Source: Rhodanobacteraceae bacterium (GTDB lineage: Bacteria; Acidobacteriota; Terriglobia; Terriglobales; Acidobacteriaceae). From it: a stretch of 64,000 nt of DNA. The stretch spans positions 1 through 64,000 of the forward strand of contig CAJCHN010000038.1 in NCBI GenBank assembly GCA_903970285.1. The letters run 5' to 3'. The translations under genes and the position numbers were made by a program. A model generated the notes under the pieces. The model did not search any database. It saw nothing but the letters and a program-made list of their open reading frames with translations, and had not been told where the DNA came from. Of the stretch, positions 16,794 through 25,871 are shown in pieces; positions within the stretch are counted from its first letter, which is position 1, and each line of letters starts with the position of its first letter.

Positions 16794-17123
16794 TCAACTT
16801 CCCCGGTAGGCCGTATAGCCGAATCCGCTCGCCAGCAGCGGCACATGACAGCTCTCACCGTCCCCGGCCAGCACAAATATCACCGCAACTTCGGGAAAAA
16901 AGCTTTGTCCTTCAAAGTACTCCCCCGTCTGAAACCTCAGCCGGTATCGGCCTGCCAGCACCTGCTCCGCCGCCAGCAATTGCCTGCACCGGCCATCCGC
17001 GTCAGTCTCAGCGGATGCACACACCAGCCACGCATCCAGTTCCCAGCGCTCCAGCGTCACGCCCACCCCCGCGGCCGGTCGACCCCGCGCCGTGTCGAGA
17101 ACATGCGTCGATATCCCGCTCAT
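16794..17123 (-). CDS. uraH: 5-hydroxyisourate hydrolase (transthyretin-like)
   Basis: The 109-residue protein hydrolyses 5-hydroxyisourate to OHCU. It has the N-terminal motif STHVLD with the catalytic His, a middle RYRLRF with an active-site Arg, and ends in YRGS, the diagnostic C-terminus of the family. The ATG at 17121-17123 overlaps the uraD stop (ATGA), which fixes the start; an upstream in-frame extension would lie inside uraD. It acts between urate oxidase and UraD, both neighbours. Confidence 0.93.
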   Translation of the reverse strand: MSGISTHVLDTARGRPAAGVGVTLERWELDAWLVCASAETDADGRCRQLLAAEQVLAGRYRLRFQTGEYFEGQSFFPEVAVIFVLAGDGESCHVPLLASGFGYTAYRGS

Positions 17124-17629
17124 ACTTCGAAGTACCTCGTCATCCGCAGCCGAGTGATCTTCCACTGCTGCCGCGCGGCTTCCTGCAACTCCGTCTCCCG
17201 ATCGTGCCCCAGCCGCTCTTCAAGGATCGCGAGCAGCTCCGGCGCGGTTCTTCCGCTGGCGAACACGACATAGCGAAAGCCGAACCTCGCCTCGTACGCG
17301 CGATTGCCAGCCACCAGCGCCGCCGCCACTGCCTCCAGCGTAGCCTGCGCCGAACTCTGCTCGCGCCCCGACCAATCCACAAACTGCGCCGTTGCACCTT
17401 CGCCCGCCTTAAGCTCGCCAATCCTCGGATGGCAGGCGAACGCCGCCAGCCACTCTTCCTCCGGCAGCTCAAACCATACCGCCTCGGCGTCCACCAGCAG
17501 CGCCGCCAGCGATGCATACGGCCGCCGCACGCTCAGCGTTCGCGCCCATGCCTTCGACCCGCAACAAGCCAGCAACACATCTTCCGCCGGCTGCGTCTGA
17601 GCGCTGTTCCATGCTGCAACGCCGTTCAT
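17120..17629 (-). CDS. uraD: OHCU decarboxylase
   Basis: The 169-residue helical enzyme decarboxylates 2-oxo-4-hydroxy-4-carboxy-5-ureidoimidazoline to S-allantoin. The signature HPRIGE (His67) carries the catalytic His and the neighbouring Glu, and FGFRYVVFASGR matches the substrate-binding region. Length is normal for a stand-alone UraD. The start overlaps the FAD-subunit stop by ATGA and the stop overlaps uraH by ATGA, so translation is coupled through this part of the operon. Confidence 0.92.
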   Translation of the reverse strand: MNGVAAWNSAQTQPAEDVLLACCGSKAWARTLSVRRPYASLAALLVDAEAVWFELPEEEWLAAFACHPRIGELKAGEGATAQFVDWSGREQSSAQATLEAVAAALVAGNRAYEARFGFRYVVFASGRTAPELLAILEERLGHDRETELQEAARQQWKITRLRMTRYFEV

Positions 17630-18534
17630 CCGTACCTTTCTTTTTCCATCGACTTACCCGCCGGGTTCGCTCCCTTGCGCAGCTGCCCCAGAAATTCTTC
17701 CAGGAGATTTCCCGCCACCTCCGCGCGGTACCGCCCGGTCGAGCGAAGATCGTCGAGCGGCGCCATCTCCCCCAGCAGGCACGCTCGCGCGTCCTCGACG
17801 AGCGCATTCGTCAGCGGCGCACCCTGCAGCACCTGTTCCGTGCGCACACAGCGCAGCGGAGCGTACGCCACGCTTGCCAGCCCGATCCTCACTCCGGCGA
17901 TCTTCCCCTCCGGCAACGACCCCACCGCTCCCAGCGCCACCTTCGAGATGGCCATCGCATTGCGCGGACCCACCTTGCGCAGATACTCGACACCATGACC
18001 CGCCGAGCGCGGCAGCCACACTCCCTGCACAAGCTCGTCCGGCTGCAGCACCGACGTCTTGTAACCAGTATGAAATTTGTCGTACGCCACCCGCCGCACC
18101 CCACGTCCGCTCACCAGGTCCAGCTCCGCCCCATAGGCCAGCAGCGCCGGAGGCGAATCGGCCGCAGGCGACCCGTTCACCAGGTTCCCGCCCAGCGTCC
18201 CGCGGTTCTGGTTGGCGATGGATCCAGTCCACCCTGCCGCGCGCGCCAGCAGCGGATATCCGCGCCTCACCGCTTCACTGCAGCGAAGCTGGGTATACGT
18301 GGTTCCCGCGCCGATCCACAGGCCGTCCGGCTCTTCTCGGATCGCTTTCAGCTCGGCCAATCCGAAGATGTTCACCAGCTTCCGCGCCCGCAGCCTGCCC
18401 GCCCCGAACTGCACCATCAGTTCGGTGCCGCCGGCCATGGGTGTCCATACCCCCGGCTCCGCGGCCATCAGCTCCAGCACGCCCGCGAGCGTTCCCGGCG
18501 TGACCAGCTCATACTCCGCCGCGCGCGACCTCAA
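17626..18534 (-). CDS. Xanthine dehydrogenase FAD-binding subunit
   Basis: The 302-residue protein belongs to the FAD-binding subunits of molybdenum hydroxylases. It has the N-terminal FAD motif PMAGGTELMVQ, then SIANQNRGTLGGNLVNGSPAAD (the conserved NxRTxGGN region) and a C-terminal CO-dehydrogenase-flavoprotein-like domain. It transfers electrons from the 2Fe-2S subunit to FAD and NAD. The TTG start at 18532-18534 overlaps the stop of the 2Fe-2S subunit gene (TTGA), and its own stop overlaps uraD (ATGA). Confidence 0.9.
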   Translation of the reverse strand: MRSRAAEYELVTPGTLAGVLELMAAEPGVWTPMAGGTELMVQFGAGRLRARKLVNIFGLAELKAIREEPDGLWIGAGTTYTQLRCSEAVRRGYPLLARAAGWTGSIANQNRGTLGGNLVNGSPAADSPPALLAYGAELDLVSGRGVRRVAYDKFHTGYKTSVLQPDELVQGVWLPRSAGHGVEYLRKVGPRNAMAISKVALGAVGSLPEGKIAGVRIGLASVAYAPLRCVRTEQVLQGAPLTNALVEDARACLLGEMAPLDDLRSTGRYRAEVAGNLLEEFLGQLRKGANPAGKSMEKERYG

Positions 18535-18998
18535 CCCGCACCCTCATCGGGGCCATACGCCAGCCGCACCGCCTCGAAGATCCGCATGTAGCCGGTGCAG
18601 CGGCAGAGATTTCCCGATAATCCCTCCCGCACCTCCTGGAGCGATGGATGCTGGTTGTGCTCCAGCAGGCGCACCGCCGCCAGCGTCATGCCCGGGGTGC
18701 AGATGCCGCACTGCGCTCCCCCGTGCTTCAGAAAGCTTGCCTGCACCGGGTGCATCTCGCCAGCAATCGCGAGCCCTTCAATGGTCCGAATGGATGCGCC
18801 CGCCACTTGTCCTACCGGCACCAGGCAACTGTTCACCAGCTCCCCATCGAGCAACACCGAGCAGGCACCGCACTCCCCCTCGCCGCAGCCTTCCTTCGTG
18901 CCCGTCAACCCAAGCTGATGGCGCAGCACATCCAGCAGCCGCTCCATCGGCGGCGCATCCACCGAGCGTTGCTCGCCGTTTACTGTGAACGTCACCAT
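18531..18998 (-). CDS. Xanthine dehydrogenase 2Fe-2S subunit
   Basis: The 155-residue protein has a plant-type [2Fe-2S] domain with GCGEGECGACSVLLDG and Cys in VNSC, then a four-helix second [2Fe-2S] domain with QCGICTPGM and NLCRCTGY. This is the standard small subunit of xanthine dehydrogenase and related hydroxylases. The ATG at 18996-18998 overlaps the stop of the upstream VWFA gene (TGATG); a longer reading frame upstream lies inside that gene and is not used. Confidence 0.92.
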   Translation of the reverse strand: MVTFTVNGEQRSVDAPPMERLLDVLRHQLGLTGTKEGCGEGECGACSVLLDGELVNSCLVPVGQVAGASIRTIEGLAIAGEMHPVQASFLKHGGAQCGICTPGMTLAAVRLLEHNQHPSLQEVREGLSGNLCRCTGYMRIFEAVRLAYGPDEGAG

Positions 18999-20017
18999 CA
19001 ATTCGCCGTCAGGGGTTCGAGCGGTCCGGTCGCGCTCATGAAGTAGGGGGAAAGACCCGCGCCCGACACCTTGACCGCGTGGCTGCTTCCGGGCTGCCAG
19101 GCATCCCTCGGAATGGTGAGGATCAACCGGCTCCTGACGAGCAACAAGATCTCCGCCAACCCACCTTTGCGAAAAAGAGGCATCGACATCAGCGCCACGC
19201 CCCCATCGTTCGCACACAAAAGCTCCAGGCTGTTCGCGTTCCGCGAAGCTACCTCCGGCGTCATGGTCGATCCCGATCCGGAGCCCCGTTGTGTCGAAAG
19301 CGATCCCGGCTCATAGTTGTCGGCCTCCGCCTGCCGTTGATCGCGCAGCGCGAAAATGGCTACACCTTTATCGAAGGCGAACTGACGCACGGTCTCGGCG
19401 TCATATTTGCTGCCCCCATCGGCACCGCTCGTAATGAGCAGCAACACGCGACGGCCGGGTTCCTGCGAGAGCGCCGCGATAGCCGCAGCCGCATCATCCC
19501 ACAGATGCACCGTCTTGCCGCACGCGGAGCTTTGCTTGCCGCCGTGCAGATTCGGATAGCTCATGGCATCGGCGACCGCCTTGCGGAGCACAGCTGCGTC
19601 CGGCACCGCGGCGCGCAACGAACGCGTCATGGTGCAATCGACCGCGTAGACGGTGACGCGGTCCTCCGGCAGCAGTTCCGAGCCGGCGAGATCCGCAACA
19701 TCGCCATCAATCTCGTGCAAGTCGTGCCAGCTGTCGCGGCTGGCATCGATCAGGATCGCAAGCGCGATGGGATCGTCTCCCTCCTTGCGCAAGGCTGTCG
19801 GCGCGAACACCGCTCCGGCGCCAGCCTTCACCTTCAACTGGCCCAGCTGAACATCGTCGACGGGGCGATGCTGATGGTCGACGACGAGGACCGGAAGCTC
19901 CAGCGTTGCGCCCGGCGGCGCGACCCCCTGCGCCACGCCGCAAACGGCCGAGACAAACCCCAGCAGGAAAAGCCTCAGGCGATACAGGCGCCGAAATGTG
20001 CCGAATGGGCGGTGCAT
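18998..20017 (-). CDS. Exported VWFA-related protein inside the xanthine dehydrogenase operon
   Basis: The 339-residue protein has a signal peptide (basic start, hydrophobic LFLLGFVSAVCGVAQG) and a von Willebrand A-like domain with ILIDASRDSWHDL at the metal site, where the usual DxSxS reads DASRD. It matches the style of the VWFA-related family expanded in Acidobacteria. GAGGA precedes the ATG at 20015-20017 by six bases; a longer start at 20047 lacks this. It lies between xdhA and the 2Fe-2S subunit gene and overlaps the latter (TGATG). Its role with xanthine dehydrogenase is unknown; such subunits are cytoplasmic, this protein is exported. Confidence 0.8.
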   Translation of the reverse strand: MHRPFGTFRRLYRLRLFLLGFVSAVCGVAQGVAPPGATLELPVLVVDHQHRPVDDVQLGQLKVKAGAGAVFAPTALRKEGDDPIALAILIDASRDSWHDLHEIDGDVADLAGSELLPEDRVTVYAVDCTMTRSLRAAVPDAAVLRKAVADAMSYPNLHGGKQSSACGKTVHLWDDAAAAIAALSQEPGRRVLLLITSGADGGSKYDAETVRQFAFDKGVAIFALRDQRQAEADNYEPGSLSTQRGSGSGSTMTPEVASRNANSLELLCANDGGVALMSMPLFRKGGLAEILLLVRSRLILTIPRDAWQPGSSHAVKVSGAGLSPYFMSATGPLEPLTAN

Positions 20018-20080
20018 CGGTTCCTCGGGTCGGAGTGCCGTCAGCATAGCACGGCTGAAAGGGGCGCCGGCTCGTCCTCG

Positions 20081-22375
20081 CTAGCTCATGGTCAGAATGA
20101 GCGCGTCCGACTCCCGCGGCTGGCCGGCGCGCGCGTGTACCGCGGCAAATACATCCTCCGGCATCAGCGGAACCTCGTTGAACGCGATCCCCGTCGCATC
20201 TTCAATCGCATTCAGGATGGCCGGAGCGGGTCCGTCCATCGGTAATTCCCCAATGCCCTTAGCTCCGAATGGCCCATGCGCGAACGGCGTCTCCGCAAAA
20301 TGCACGTGAATCTCCGGCAGATCGGCCGAGGTCGGCATGATGTAGTTCGTCATCTGGTTGTTCAGCATGCGGCCTTGTTCGCTGACGACCTCCTCATACA
20401 GTGCATAGCCAATCCCCTGCGCCACGCCGCCCTCAATCTGCCCCGCAGCCAGCACCGGATGCAGTACCCGCCCAACCTCCTGCAGCGCATGGAATTCGGA
20501 CACCGAAGGCGTGTACGTCGTCATGTCCACCGCCACCTCCGCCACGTAGACCGCCCAGGCGTACGTCGGATAAGCGTCGCCCATGTACTTCTGATCGTCC
20601 CAGAAGATGGTTCCCGGGGCCTTGTACCGCTCGTACGCCTTCAACTCGCCGAATCGCTCAACATGTCTTCGCACCGACGCACAGAACTCCGCCGGCGTGT
20701 AGCGCTCGCCCAGCAACTCCGCCAGCCGCAGCGTCTCCACCAGCGCATGACCGGCCCGCTCCACCAGCTTGCCCACAATCATCGCCGTCCGCGAGGCTAC
20801 GGTCGGCCCCGAGTTCGGCACCACGCTGGTGTCCGGCTGCGCCACCTCGATGTCGGCATAGTCCGCGCCCATCGCCTCCGCGGCAATCTGCGACAGAATC
20901 GTGTTCGTCCCCTGGCCGAACTCCGAACTCGAAACCAGCACCCGCACCTTCCCCTCGCGAGTTCCTTCCAATCCCACCAGCGAGTTCAGGTACCGCTCGC
21001 CGCTCCCGGTGAAGCCTGCTCCGTGCATGAACGCGGCAAACCCGATCCCGCGCTTGATGATCGCCGTCGCATTCTCCGCCGCAAACCGCCGCCTCTTCTC
21101 GTGATACCCCGCGGCCGCGAGTGCCTGGTCCAGCAGTCCGCCCATGTCCACCGGATCGCGCAGCAACTGACCGGTGGCCGTGGTGCCGCCCGTCGTCAGG
21201 AAATTCCGGCGCCGTAATTCCTCGGGAGTCAGCCCCACCACCCTGGCAATCTTCTCCATGTGGCGTTCGATCGCAAACAGACTCTGCGGCGCGCCAAATC
21301 CGCGGAACGCTCCGCTCGGCGGCGTGTTGGTCGCCACCGCGCTCGATCGCACCCGCACCGCCGGCCACTGGTACGCACCCGCCGCATGGATGGTCGCGCG
21401 CGAGCATACCGTCGAGGAGAGCGTCGCATACGCTCCCCCATCAATCACCACCTCGATGTCGCACGCCAGCAGCTTGCCCTCCTTGTTCACCGCCGTCCGG
21501 TGGCGGGTGCGCGAAGGATGGCGCTTGGTGGTCGCCGCCATATCCTCGGCGCGGTCGTAGATCATCTTCACCGGCCGGCCGCTCTTGAGCGCCAGCAGCG
21601 CGCAGTGCCCGGCCAGGATTGACGGATAATCCTCCTTGCCGCCGAACGCCCCGCCCGTCTCCGTCTGGATGACCCGCACCGCCTCGTCCCCCAGCCCAAA
21701 CATCGCCTTCAACGCGCGATGCACGTAAAACGGACACTGCATCGAGCCCCACACCGTGACATGCCCGGCATCCGCCTCGGCGATCATCCCGTTGGTCTCG
21801 ATATAAAGCTGCTCCTGCGCGCCGGTGCGATACTCGCCCTCGACGATAAAGTCGGCCTCGGCAAACGCCCGGTCCACCTCGCCCCGCTCCAGGTGAAAAC
21901 GCTTGAAGGTGTTCGCGTTTCCCGACCGGACCGAGCCCCAGATCACTTCCTTCAGCGATTCGCTGTCCTCGATCGAGAACACTCCGGGCTCCGGCTCATA
22001 CTCGATCTCGACCGCCGCAACTGCCTCCGCCAGGCGCTCCCGGTTTGCATGCGCCAGCAGCAGGATCGGCTCTTCCGGATGATTGACACGAGCATCTGGC
22101 CCCACCGGAACCAGCAACGGCTGATCCTCCAGGAACATCGCCACAAAGTTTCGCCCGGGAATGTCCTCCGCCGTCGCGATGGTGAACTCATCCCACGCAA
22201 TCCGCTCTGGGAACCGCACCGACAGAATCTTGCCGCGCGCGATCGACGAACGCACCGTCGCCCCATGCAACATCCCCGGCAGGGTCAGGTCGTCGACATA
22301 CTTCGCCGTCCCGAGCACCTTCGCCGGACCTTCCTTGCGCGGAACATTCGTCCCCACTACCCGTTCGGTCGACAT
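20081..22375 (-). CDS. Xanthine dehydrogenase molybdenum-binding subunit
   Basis: The 764-residue catalytic subunit oxidises hypoxanthine and xanthine to urate at a molybdopterin centre. It has the N-terminal a/b-hammerhead (KVLGTAKYVDDL), GGAFGGKEDYP for the Mo cofactor, GAFRGFGAPQ, and a C-terminal GAKGIGELPM containing the catalytic Glu. Length fits the separate-subunit type. A 108-bp gap upstream could hold its own promoter; GGAG lies before the ATG at 22373-22375. The FAD and Fe-S subunits follow after the VWFA gene. Confidence 0.92.
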   Translation of the reverse strand: MSTERVVGTNVPRKEGPAKVLGTAKYVDDLTLPGMLHGATVRSSIARGKILSVRFPERIAWDEFTIATAEDIPGRNFVAMFLEDQPLLVPVGPDARVNHPEEPILLLAHANRERLAEAVAAVEIEYEPEPGVFSIEDSESLKEVIWGSVRSGNANTFKRFHLERGEVDRAFAEADFIVEGEYRTGAQEQLYIETNGMIAEADAGHVTVWGSMQCPFYVHRALKAMFGLGDEAVRVIQTETGGAFGGKEDYPSILAGHCALLALKSGRPVKMIYDRAEDMAATTKRHPSRTRHRTAVNKEGKLLACDIEVVIDGGAYATLSSTVCSRATIHAAGAYQWPAVRVRSSAVATNTPPSGAFRGFGAPQSLFAIERHMEKIARVVGLTPEELRRRNFLTTGGTTATGQLLRDPVDMGGLLDQALAAAGYHEKRRRFAAENATAIIKRGIGFAAFMHGAGFTGSGERYLNSLVGLEGTREGKVRVLVSSSEFGQGTNTILSQIAAEAMGADYADIEVAQPDTSVVPNSGPTVASRTAMIVGKLVERAGHALVETLRLAELLGERYTPAEFCASVRRHVERFGELKAYERYKAPGTIFWDDQKYMGDAYPTYAWAVYVAEVAVDMTTYTPSVSEFHALQEVGRVLHPVLAAGQIEGGVAQGIGYALYEEVVSEQGRMLNNQMTNYIMPTSADLPEIHVHFAETPFAHGPFGAKGIGELPMDGPAPAILNAIEDATGIAFNEVPLMPEDVFAAVHARAGQPRESDALILTMS

Positions 22376-22483
22376 CGGTGCGTTCTCCGTGAATCTTTGC
22401 TCGCGGTGGAGAATAATCTACACCACCCGGTTACGCCACGATCATCCGGCTCGCGCGAGTCTTGTCACGAGCGTCTCCAAACC

Positions 22484-23767
22484 CTAAACTCTCGAACTCA
22501 ACTCCGCGAGCACCCGCGCCAGCACTCTCACCCCGGCGGCAATCTCCGCCTCCGCAACAAATTCGTCCGGCCGATGGCTCACCCCGCCCAGGCACGGGAC
22601 AAACACCATCCCCACCGGGCAGATTCGCGCCATAAACAGCGTGTCGTGATAAGCCCGGCTCACCATCCGTCGAGCTCGAACACCTTCAGCCGTACACGCC
22701 GATTCCACCGCGGCGATCACCTCTGGCGCACATCCCGAGGGAGCATCCGCGTTCACCCACTCTCGCTTCACCTTCACCCGGCGGCGGCTTGCCACCTCGT
22801 CGCACGCCGCGAAGATCGCCTGCAGCACGCCATCCCGCCGCTCCAGTTCAATGTCCCGCACGTCCAGCGACAGCTCTACCCGCGAAGGCACCGAGTTCAC
22901 CGCGCCCGGAAACACATCGCACATGCCGACAGTTGCCACTGTATCCTGCGCACCCGTAGCCAGCGCCGCGGATTCCACAGCCTGGATGATCTCCGCTGCC
23001 GCGACCAGCGCGTCGCGGCGCACCGGCATCAGCATCGCCCCGGCGTGTCCACCCTCGCCCTCGACCCTCATTCGCAAGGATGCCGGAGCCGCGATTGCCG
23101 TCACCACGCCGATCTGCCTGCCCTCGCGTTCGAGCACCGGACCCTGCTCGATGTGCAGCTCCACAAACCCGGCATAGCTCCCCGGCTTGACCTGCACCTC
23201 GCCCAATTCACCCGCAAACCCGGCCTCTACCCTTAATTCTTCCAGCGACAGACCATCCTGATCCCGCAGCTTCACTGCATCCCACGAGCTCAGCACCCCG
23301 GCCAGCATGCGCGAACCCAGGCACCCGATGCCGAACCGGGTCGGCTCCTCGCTGGTGAACAGGATGACCTCGATCGACCTTCGCGGCTGAAACCCGCTCC
23401 CCTTCAGCGCCCGGACCGCCGCGATCGCACCCAGAACGCCCACGGTGCCGTCGTACATCCCCGCATTGGGAATCGCATCGATGTGCGACCCCGTCGCCAC
23501 CGCTGCCAGTCCTGCCTCCGTTCCCTCCCAGCAGAAAAACGTGTTCCCGACCGCATCGCTGCGCACGCTGAGTCCGGCCTCGCGCGCCAGCTCCTCCACC
23601 ATCCCCCGCGCCGCCCCATCCGCCGGCCCGAACACCACCCGTGTCACCGCCACGCCATCCACAGCCTCGGCGCCAGCCTCTTCCACCCCATCCGAAAACA
23701 TCGCCAGCCGCACCAGCTCCATCACCAGCCGCCGGCTATCCACCTCGAGCCGCCCCAGGACACTCAC
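22484..23767 (-). CDS. M20-family amidohydrolase, probable ureidoglycolate amidohydrolase
   Basis: The 427-residue zinc enzyme belongs to the allantoate/ureidoglycolate amidohydrolase and N-carbamoylase group. It has GSHIDAIPNAGMYDG (metal His/Asp), the EE pair in FTSEEPTRFG, HIEQGPVLE and a C-terminal HDTLFMA. Since a second paralogue and ureidoglycine aminohydrolase are encoded just upstream, hydrolysis of ureidoglycolate to glyoxylate is the likely job; the two paralogues' roles could be swapped. I place the start at the GTG at 23767 because it overlaps the preceding stop (GTGA) and has GGAGG 8 bases upstream. An in-frame TTG at 23818 lies inside the preceding gene's repeat. Confidence 0.82.
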   Translation of the reverse strand: MSVLGRLEVDSRRLVMELVRLAMFSDGVEEAGAEAVDGVAVTRVVFGPADGAARGMVEELAREAGLSVRSDAVGNTFFCWEGTEAGLAAVATGSHIDAIPNAGMYDGTVGVLGAIAAVRALKGSGFQPRRSIEVILFTSEEPTRFGIGCLGSRMLAGVLSSWDAVKLRDQDGLSLEELRVEAGFAGELGEVQVKPGSYAGFVELHIEQGPVLEREGRQIGVVTAIAAPASLRMRVEGEGGHAGAMLMPVRRDALVAAAEIIQAVESAALATGAQDTVATVGMCDVFPGAVNSVPSRVELSLDVRDIELERRDGVLQAIFAACDEVASRRRVKVKREWVNADAPSGCAPEVIAAVESACTAEGVRARRMVSRAYHDTLFMARICPVGMVFVPCLGGVSHRPDEFVAEAEIAAGVRVLARVLAELSSRV

Positions 23768-24543
23768 CACCCCATCCTCCGGTTCCCATCCTTCCAGTTC
23801 CAATCCTTCCGGTTCCAATCCTTATAGATCAGGTACTTGGCCCCATCCCTCCCAGCCTCAAACCATTGCGGACAAAATCCCGCCATCCAGATAAAATCTC
23901 CGCGCTCCACCTCGAACCACTCCGCGCCCAGCCGGTACCGGCCCGCACCCTCCAGCATGACGAGCCCGTGCTCCATGACGTGTACCTCGACCTGGCTCAG
24001 CACCGCGCCCGGCGCGTAGGCCATCGTGTTCACCGCAAAATCGAACTGCATCCCGGCCGGCAACAAACCCCTCACCAACACCTCTTCATCCCCGCCCAGT
24101 GGCACCGCCTCGCACTCGTCCTCATGCCCCACAAACGCCTTCGGCCGCTCCACTCCGGCAAGCGGCTTGTAGCGCCTTTCAATCACCGACACCGACGCTC
24201 GCTCCGCCGACCTGATCTCCGCTGCACAATCCGGCGGCAGATACCCGTAGCCGCCCGCTTGCAACTCCGAGCCCAGCGCATGGACAACGCCCTCGGCCAC
24301 CCACACCAACCGCTCCGTCTCACCCTCGTCCGGCAGCGCCAGCACGCCACCCGCCTCCAGCTCTACCGTGTACTGCGCAAACTCCGCTCCCAGCCGCGGC
24401 GACGCATGGACGATCGCCGCGCCGCCCCGCAACCCGGGCAGCGGCGTCCGCACAAACGCATCCGGCGTATGCAGCAGGAACTCTCCCACCCGCAGCACGC
24501 TGCGCGTCTCGCCCCTGCGCCCATCTACCTCGCGTCCCGTCAA
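23764..24543 (-). CDS. allE: (S)-ureidoglycine aminohydrolase, bicupin
   Basis: The 259-residue protein has two cupin domains. The second shows EVHVMEHGLVMLEG, the Mn-binding cupin motif, and PQWFEAGRDGAKYLIYKD near the end, as in bacterial AllE/YlbA. It releases ammonia from ureidoglycine, giving ureidoglycolate. The normal end is followed by a tail made of a 15-bp DNA repeat read in frame (KDWNR-type units), which overlaps the next gene's ribosome site. The start is a TTG at 24541-24543 overlapping the preceding stop (TTGA). Confidence 0.85.
   Translation of the reverse strand: MTGREVDGRRGETRSVLRVGEFLLHTPDAFVRTPLPGLRGGAAIVHASPRLGAEFAQYTVELEAGGVLALPDEGETERLVWVAEGVVHALGSELQAGGYGYLPPDCAAEIRSAERASVSVIERRYKPLAGVERPKAFVGHEDECEAVPLGGDEEVLVRGLLPAGMQFDFAVNTMAYAPGAVLSQVEVHVMEHGLVMLEGAGRYRLGAEWFEVERGDFIWMAGFCPQWFEAGRDGAKYLIYKDWNRKDWNWKDGNRRMGW
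23766..23826 (-). repeat. In-frame 15-bp direct repeats at the 3' end of allE
   Basis: On the minus strand the unit AAGGATTGGAACCGG is repeated about three to four times with point changes. It is translated in allE as KDWNR-KDWNW-KDGNR. The last unit supplies GGAGG, the ribosome-binding site of the next gene. Confidence 0.8.
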
Positions 24544-25871
24544 CCACTCACCTCCGCCGTCGAACTCTCCAGCCGCTCCATCACGCTCAGCAGCACGCCG
24601 ATCGCCGCCTCCACATCTGCCGCCGCCACTGTTTCATCCGGATGATGGCTCACCCCGCCCGGCGTCCGCACAAACAGCATCGCCGCCGGCACCGCCTTCG
24701 CCAGGATCATCGCGTCGTGTCCCGCGCCCGACACCATCCGGTGCACCGGGAATCCCGCCTCCCCGACCGCCGCGGCCATTCGCTCCACCAGCCCCGTCTC
24801 CATCCGTACTGCCTCCTGCCGGCTCAACTCCCGCGCCGTCACCGTCACCCCGCGCCTTCCGCCCTCGCGTTCCGCCGCCGCCAGCAGATCGCGCATCGCC
24901 GACCTGCGCACCTCATCCAACGCGTGCCGTACGTCCACCGACACCACTGCCGTGCCCGGCACCACGTTGGCCGCGCCCGGACTCACCCGCATCGTCCCCA
25001 CTGTCGCCACCAGTCCGTCCGTCCTCTTCGCCAGAGCTTCCACGCACCCAATCCATGCCGCGGCTGCGGCCAGCGCGTCGTGCCGCAGATGCATCGGCGT
25101 CGTTCCGGCATGGTTTGCCCGCCCACGAAAGATCACCTCCACCTGCATCTGCCCCGCCACGCCGGTCACGACCCCGAGTGGCAGACCCAGAGCCTCCAGC
25201 ACCGGCCCCTGTTCGATATGCACCTCCAGAAACGCGAACGTCCCCGCAGTGATCGCCGCTGCCCCAAGCTCCTCGACATTCAGGCGAAATCGATCGATCG
25301 CCTCAGCCACCGAGACGCCGGCCTCATCCACCCGCGCCAGTTCCTGCACGCCAATCGTTCTCACCAGCGCCCGGCTTCCCAGGTACGGCAGCCGGAACCG
25401 TATCCCTTCTTCCTCGCTGAACGCAATCACCTCGATCGCAAAACGCAGGCGCCGCCGGCCCAGCGCGCGCACGGCAGCCAAAGCGATCGCCACGCCCAGC
25501 ACCCCATCGAACCTCCCGGCATCGGGCACCGTATCCACGTGCGAGCCCGTCAGCAGCACCGGCGCATCCGCGCTTTGCCCCGCATACATGCCGCGCAGGT
25601 TCCCCGCCGCATCCACCCGCACCTGCATCCCCAGAGATTCCATCTCCATGCGTAACAACGCATGAACCTGACGTGTTCCGGCCGAGAGAAACAGCCGCGT
25701 AATCGTCCCTTCCACGTCCGTGCACCGCGCGATGCGCGCGCACAGATCAAGCGCATAGCTCGCGCCCGCACCATCGGCTGCACCATCCATCGCCGCCGCT
25801 GCCGGCGACGTGTAGACCTCCTCGAAGCCGGCCGTTTTCTTCTCCACCGGCAACGATCTCAACCCGTTCAA
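24540..25871 (-). CDS. M20-family amidohydrolase, probable allantoate amidohydrolase
   Basis: The 443-residue zinc enzyme has GSHVDTVPDAGRFDG, the catalytic EE in AFSEEEGIRF, HIEQGPVLE, and HAGTTPM for substrate binding, closing with GAGHDAMILA and GGVSHHPDE. This matches bacterial allantoate amidohydrolase (AllC) and N-carbamoyl-L-amino-acid hydrolases. It follows allantoinase directly, so allantoate is the expected substrate, giving ureidoglycine, CO2 and ammonia. The TTG at 25869-25871 overlaps the allantoinase stop (TTGA). The N-terminal about 35 residues are not conserved in the family, so a later start is possible. Confidence 0.85.
   Translation of the reverse strand: MNGLRSLPVEKKTAGFEEVYTSPAAAAMDGAADGAGASYALDLCARIARCTDVEGTITRLFLSAGTRQVHALLRMEMESLGMQVRVDAAGNLRGMYAGQSADAPVLLTGSHVDTVPDAGRFDGVLGVAIALAAVRALGRRRLRFAIEVIAFSEEEGIRFRLPYLGSRALVRTIGVQELARVDEAGVSVAEAIDRFRLNVEELGAAAITAGTFAFLEVHIEQGPVLEALGLPLGVVTGVAGQMQVEVIFRGRANHAGTTPMHLRHDALAAAAAWIGCVEALAKRTDGLVATVGTMRVSPGAANVVPGTAVVSVDVRHALDEVRRSAMRDLLAAAEREGGRRGVTVTARELSRQEAVRMETGLVERMAAAVGEAGFPVHRMVSGAGHDAMILAKAVPAAMLFVRTPGGVSHHPDETVAAADVEAAIGVLLSVMERLESSTAEVSG

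Noticed and set aside
18999-19217. N-terminal extension of the 2Fe-2S xanthine dehydrogenase subunit
   Set aside because: It lies inside the VWFA gene, is not conserved in style, and the ATG at 18998 overlaps the upstream stop.
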